From the NCBI GenBank assembly GCA_902623995.1, contig CACNWE010000014.1:1-43776 (forward strand): a stretch of DNA of 43,776 nt, written 5' to 3'. Origin of the DNA: an uncultured SAR116 cluster alpha proteobacterium. GTDB lineage: Bacteria > Pseudomonadota > Alphaproteobacteria > Puniceispirillales > Marisalimonadaceae. The notes below the pieces were generated by a model. The model had not been told where the DNA came from and ran no database searches. It saw only the letters and a program-made list of their open reading frames with translations. The number at the start of each line of letters is the position of its first letter. The first letter of the stretch is position 1. The position numbers were made by a program, and so were the translations under genes. Below, in pieces: positions 40,535-43,776 of this stretch.

Positions 40535-41287
40535 TTAATACGCTTCTCTAAGTTCTTTAATAAGTTCACGTGCTTTAGTTCTAAGTTTTATCTCTATTCT
40601 TCTTGAAGCTTTTTTATCTTCTAATTGGTCTGGATCTTTGTAGTCATAAGGCTCAGCGTTAGTATTTAGCCTTCTACTGAATGAAAGTCCATTTGCTGTT
40701 AATGTGTCCCTCATCCACTGGTTATTAGATCTCAATGTTTCCAATTTAAACACAAAGTTTAGAACTTCTCTCGAACGTCTTTGTGACAAACCCATGTTGT
40801 ACATGTATTTAGAATTAACTGAAGATTGAGCTCCAGCACTATCTGTATGACCTTCAATTCTTACCTCGTCTATCATTGAGGAAAGATCTATTGTTTTACC
40901 TTCCAAATTGACATAATTCCAATTTTTAATAATTTCTAAATAAATTGGAAAAAATTTTCTTAATGTTCTTTGAAAGTCAGGATTTAAGTCATGCTTGTCA
41001 TGTTCAAATTTATATTTTTCATTGATAAAGGTAATTCTAATTGGCTCACATGAAATTTTCAAATCAGCTTTAGAAAATTTTATGTATAGCTCGTCTTTTA
41101 GTTTTTGACATAACTTATTTTCATTCTCAATAAAAGAATCTACAACTCCAATGACTTTGCTAAGTGTTTTAGTAGCATTCAATGCTATGAATATTGCTAA
41201 AATCATAAATAAAACCATTAACACAGTCATCATATCGGATAATGATAACCAAGTTGTTTCTTCTGATTTTTCATTTTTTTTAAACAT
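40535..41287 (-). CDS. zorB: ZorB, MotB/OmpA-like stator protein (ZorB2)
   Basis: A 250-residue protein with one N-terminal span (about 19-36) starting with WLSLSDMMTVLMVLFMIL, in which D18 is the presumed proton carrier. The OmpA domain is seen as RIEGHTDSAG (residues 143-152, with H147 and D149), LSQRRSREVLNFVF and KKASRRIEIKL. It anchors the complex to peptidoglycan. The ATG overlaps the TAA of ZorA2 (TAATG) and the stop is five bases before the HNH start, giving a tightly coupled zorA-zorB-zorE operon. Confidence 0.9.
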   Translation of the reverse strand: MFKKNEKSEETTWLSLSDMMTVLMVLFMILAIFIALNATKTLSKVIGVVDSFIENENKLCQKLKDELYIKFSKADLKISCEPIRITFINEKYKFEHDKHDLNPDFQRTLRKFFPIYLEIIKNWNYVNLEGKTIDLSSMIDEVRIEGHTDSAGAQSSVNSKYMYNMGLSQRRSREVLNFVFKLETLRSNNQWMRDTLTANGLSFSRRLNTNAEPYDYKDPDQLEDKKASRRIEIKLRTKARELIKELREAY

Positions 41288-43152
41288 TATTTATCATCTA
41301 GTTTTTTTGCAGCCTGAATAGCTTTTGAAAAAGCATCACTCAATTGACCAAACTGATCTGACATACGTTCAGCAATTGATCCTAATCTGTCAGAAAAACC
41401 TTGAAGTTCATTATTAAGTAGTTCCTCAAGACCGTCTTTACTTTTATTAAGTAATTCTTGAGCAATAGTCTCTATTCTTGAAGTAGAGTTTTTATATTCC
41501 TCAGTAATTTCTTCAGTGAATGATGATATTTGTGTTGTTTGTCTTTCTTGTGCTTCTTTAAGTGCATTTTCAAAAGAAGTAGATAGTTGATTAACTGTTT
41601 CTGTGAGTTTGTCACTTAATTGCGTTCCAATTGTATCAACTTGTTCGGATAATCTAGAAGCAATTTCTCTTGTTGCGTTCGAGTGTTCATTAGTTACGTT
41701 AGTTGCATTTTGAACGACTGCTGCTGATGCTTCACTTAGATTATTAATTGTAGTTGTAGATGCTTCTCTAAAATTATTCAGACTTGTTTCAGTTACACTA
41801 GTAAATTCGTCAATAATATTTAGGGATTTTTCATTTTGAGCCGAAGTCAATTCACTTAGATTCGTCAAAATTGTATTAGAAGTTTCTTCTAAATTATTAC
41901 CTATAGTCTGCATTGAGTTTTCAGCAGAGGTTGTAAAATTTTCAAGTATATTTGAAGTAGTAGTGGATATGTTGAGAGCAATTTCTTCAGTTTTAGTGGA
42001 CAATCCTTCAGTTATTTCAGTGATTTGTGTTTGAAGTTCAGTTCCTAATTGACCAAAATCATTAAATACGGTTTGAAAATTTGTTTGTAATTCTGTGTAC
42101 ACACCTTCCTGAGCTCTTAGGTTTTCTGTTAAATTTCCTAAAATTTCATCAGAGGTTGTTTGTAAACCATCTGTGTAATTAGTCAGCACCTCCTCAATTC
42201 GAGGAATTGCATCCTTTGCTTGATTACTAACATCTGCAAATGATTGTAAATGATTCTCCAAATCCTTAATTTGAGCTTGTATAGTTTCTAAAATAGTAGA
42301 TAAACCAGATACAGTTTCAGGAATGGTTTCTGCACTTTCTTTTATTTGCGTTAGAGAGTTTTCGGCTTCTCCTATACCTTTTACAGCTGTATCAATAGAA
42401 GTTCTCATATCTTCCATGTCTTTTTTATTATTCTCTTGCCATTCTAATAATTTACCAACTGCTTCATTCAATCTTTTAAAATTTTCTCCAAATTGTTCAG
42501 TTAAATTCTTATTAAAATCTGCAATTGCTTTCTTTAGAGCGTCGATGAAAGCAGTTGTATTAGCCTCTGCAACAGTTTTGGCAAAATCATTTAAGTCCGT
42601 GCGCATTAATTTCATTTGTGTATGAAGACTTCCGTCAGCATCTCCACTTATAGCACTCAATAATTCTTTATTTTGCTCTTTAGCATCTTTTCGTGAGTTT
42701 TGAAGCTCTGTTAAGATTTCTTCTGCACCAACTCCTTCAGGAACATCTTCGTCATTCTTTTTAGATTGTACTAGTTTGACTATTATACCTGTTAATAAAC
42801 CAAAAATAGAGGTAACAAATGCTACTTTTAAGCCTCCAATGATTAAAGTCATTGAGCCTTCCATATTATTTGCATCAAAGTTCAATAAGGCTATAAAAAC
42901 ACCAACAAAAGTTCCTAGTATTCCTATAGAAGGTAATACGGTAGTGGCGCTAGAAGAGAGTATTCGTCCGTAATATGATTTTGAAAAAAACAAAACAATG
43001 ACAAATATTCCTAGTATAATAAGAATAAATGTTAATGAAATATCATTGCCTACTACAGAACCAATAGCGGTTGTTATTAGTTCACCAAGCTCCATTTCTT
43101 CTTGTACTGGTATTTGTTGAAATTTTGATAAAAGATCGGTGTCTTTAGCCAT
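41287..43152 (-). CDS. zorA: ZorA, MotA/TolQ-like protein with long coiled-coil tail (ZorA2)
   Basis: Start ATG 43152 with GGAGG four bases upstream. Three spans are at about 39-57, 72-91 and 104-126; the second carries LPSIGILGTFVGVFIALL, the ZorA/MotA pore signature. Residues 130-621 are a very long helical tail made of Thr/Ser/Asn/Glu-rich repeats such as SENLTEN-like and TTINNLSEAS units, expected to reach into the cytoplasm and pass the signal to the effector. In Zorya the ZorAB motor detects invading phage and activates the effector nuclease. Divergent from the MerR-like gene, with the control region between. Confidence 0.9.
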   Translation of the reverse strand: MAKDTDLLSKFQQIPVQEEMELGELITTAIGSVVGNDISLTFILIILGIFVIVLFFSKSYYGRILSSSATTVLPSIGILGTFVGVFIALLNFDANNMEGSMTLIIGGLKVAFVTSIFGLLTGIIVKLVQSKKNDEDVPEGVGAEEILTELQNSRKDAKEQNKELLSAISGDADGSLHTQMKLMRTDLNDFAKTVAEANTTAFIDALKKAIADFNKNLTEQFGENFKRLNEAVGKLLEWQENNKKDMEDMRTSIDTAVKGIGEAENSLTQIKESAETIPETVSGLSTILETIQAQIKDLENHLQSFADVSNQAKDAIPRIEEVLTNYTDGLQTTSDEILGNLTENLRAQEGVYTELQTNFQTVFNDFGQLGTELQTQITEITEGLSTKTEEIALNISTTTSNILENFTTSAENSMQTIGNNLEETSNTILTNLSELTSAQNEKSLNIIDEFTSVTETSLNNFREASTTTINNLSEASAAVVQNATNVTNEHSNATREIASRLSEQVDTIGTQLSDKLTETVNQLSTSFENALKEAQERQTTQISSFTEEITEEYKNSTSRIETIAQELLNKSKDGLEELLNNELQGFSDRLGSIAERMSDQFGQLSDAFSKAIQAAKKLDDK

Positions 43153-43230
43153 TTAACCTCCACGATATTATTTAATTAGTTAACTATGTTTTGTTTAACA
43201 AATCAAATTTGAATGAAGTTGAAAATAGGG

Positions 43231-43336
43231 AATTACACCATTTACTGTCAATAACAATTTTTTTGTAATATGCTATTGACAACCAAATCTATTTGCTTTA
43301 ACACTAATTACTGTAAATAACAAATAGAGTGTAATT
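43231..43336. promoter_or_regulatory. Control region between zorA and the MerR-like gene
   Basis: Within the 188-bp gap there are several symmetric or repeated elements: TTACTGT-[CA]-AATAACAA as a direct repeat at 43242 and 43308; TGTCAATA (43246-43253) and TATTGACA (43274-43281) as an 8-bp inverted repeat; and AATTACAC (43231-43238) with GTGTAATT (43329-43336) as an outer inverted repeat. They are suited to binding of a dimeric regulator that controls both divergent transcripts. Confidence 0.6.
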
Positions 43337-43340
43337 AAAT

Positions 43341-43776
43341 ATGTCTAGCCTACAACAAAATAAAAATTTTAAAGGGTCTTTAGGTGATTTTATCAAGAAA
43401 ATCAAGGAATGTAATCACTACTATGATATCCAAGATGATAAAATCACAGAACGACTAGTTAGGTATTATATTACACAGTCTATAATACCACGCCCTAAAA
43501 GAGACGGTAAAGAATTTTTCTACTTGTACGACCATTTATTAAAATTTTTATATGCAAGGAAACAAATTATTGATGGCTGGCCATTAACTAAATTAAAGGA
43601 GATGATGAAATTTGAAGAGAATCAGTATTTTGAAGATTTTTTTAAATCGAATTTTAAGACGGATAATACTGCTGATTCGATGTCACTTATAAAGTCTTTC
43701 AAATCTGAGACTCGAAACTTAAGTGCTAAAAAAGTTAGTCAAATTTCAAATCCAATTAAGTATCAAGAAAGGAAAG
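43341..43776 (+). CDS. MerR-like DNA-binding regulator (3' end beyond the window)
   Basis: The frame from ATG 43341 runs to the window edge, giving 145 codons. Residues about 28-90 resemble a MerR-type winged helix: ITERLVRYYITQSIIPRPKR, GKEFFYLYDHLLKFLYARKQ and DGWPLTKLKEMM, which correspond to the helix-turn-helix, wing and following helices. The part after residue 90 is polar and its function cannot be seen. It is divergent from zorA across a repeat-rich control region and probably regulates it, and perhaps itself. Confidence 0.75.
   Translation, partial: MSSLQQNKNFKGSLGDFIKKIKECNHYYDIQDDKITERLVRYYITQSIIPRPKRDGKEFFYLYDHLLKFLYARKQIIDGWPLTKLKEMMKFEENQYFEDFFKSNFKTDNTADSMSLIKSFKSETRNLSAKKVSQISNPIKYQERK

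Noticed and set aside
42323..42973. Plus-strand frames within zorA
   Set aside because: They are antisense to the ZorA coiled-coil and membrane regions and have no ribosome sites or family features.

Overview
The window is AT-rich, compact DNA with short intergenic gaps, many small proteins and TAA as the dominant stop codon. The gene mix (family III CoA-transferase, HMG-CoA-lyase-like enzyme, flavin reductase, RraA-like protein, several small dimeric alpha/beta-barrel proteins, EamA and AEC transporters) suggests a streamlined, probably marine alphaproteobacterium. That assignment is inference; no rRNA or tRNA gene is present to test it.

Region 1 (1-20 kb) is chromosomal accessory metabolism. 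It holds small zinc-ribbon and hydrophobic proteins (1.2-2.5 kb), a flavin reductase, a CoA-transferase next to a broken lyase (3.2-5.4 kb), a 50-residue metallothionein-like protein with 14 cysteines, an RraA-like gene interrupted by two TGA codons, and a series of one-domain barrel/cupin proteins around an epoxide hydrolase (5.6-11.7 kb). Transporters, an arsR-arsP-like pair, a GAF protein and an MFS carrier follow (11.7-19.6 kb). Several genes here are damaged, all five in-frame nonsense codons I found in them are TGA, and dispersed non-coding repeats recur in the gaps. Two unrelated small genes share an almost identical 40-nt leader.

Region 2 (about 19.7-26.6 kb) looks like a degraded mobile element. 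It has many small orphan genes in short coupled operons with strong Shine-Dalgarno sites, a duplicated regulatory element (AACAG-N14-CTGTT), related intergenic hairpins, a terminase-small-subunit-like remnant, three 21-bp-spaced iterons, a 17-bp AT-rich tandem repeat and a pair of palindromes, resembling a replication or control region.

Region 3 (26.6 kb to the end) is a defence island and the most interesting part. A plus-strand set reads: Cas4/RecB-like nuclease, Eco57I-class adenine methylase (1339 aa), SNF2-type helicase with an N-terminal PLD-like domain, UvrD-type helicase with an N-terminal RelE-like domain, a ZorA-like membrane/coiled-coil protein and a ZorB-like OmpA/MotB protein. 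Facing it on the minus strand is a canonical-looking type II Zorya order: ZorA, ZorB and an HNH nuclease (ZorE-like), with a divergent MerR-like regulator running off the window end. The two operons meet tail to tail and share a TTAA at their stop codons. My main hypothesis is that the plus-strand operon is an undescribed Zorya-like system in which a ZorAB-type motor works with modification and helicase modules, coexisting with a type II Zorya.
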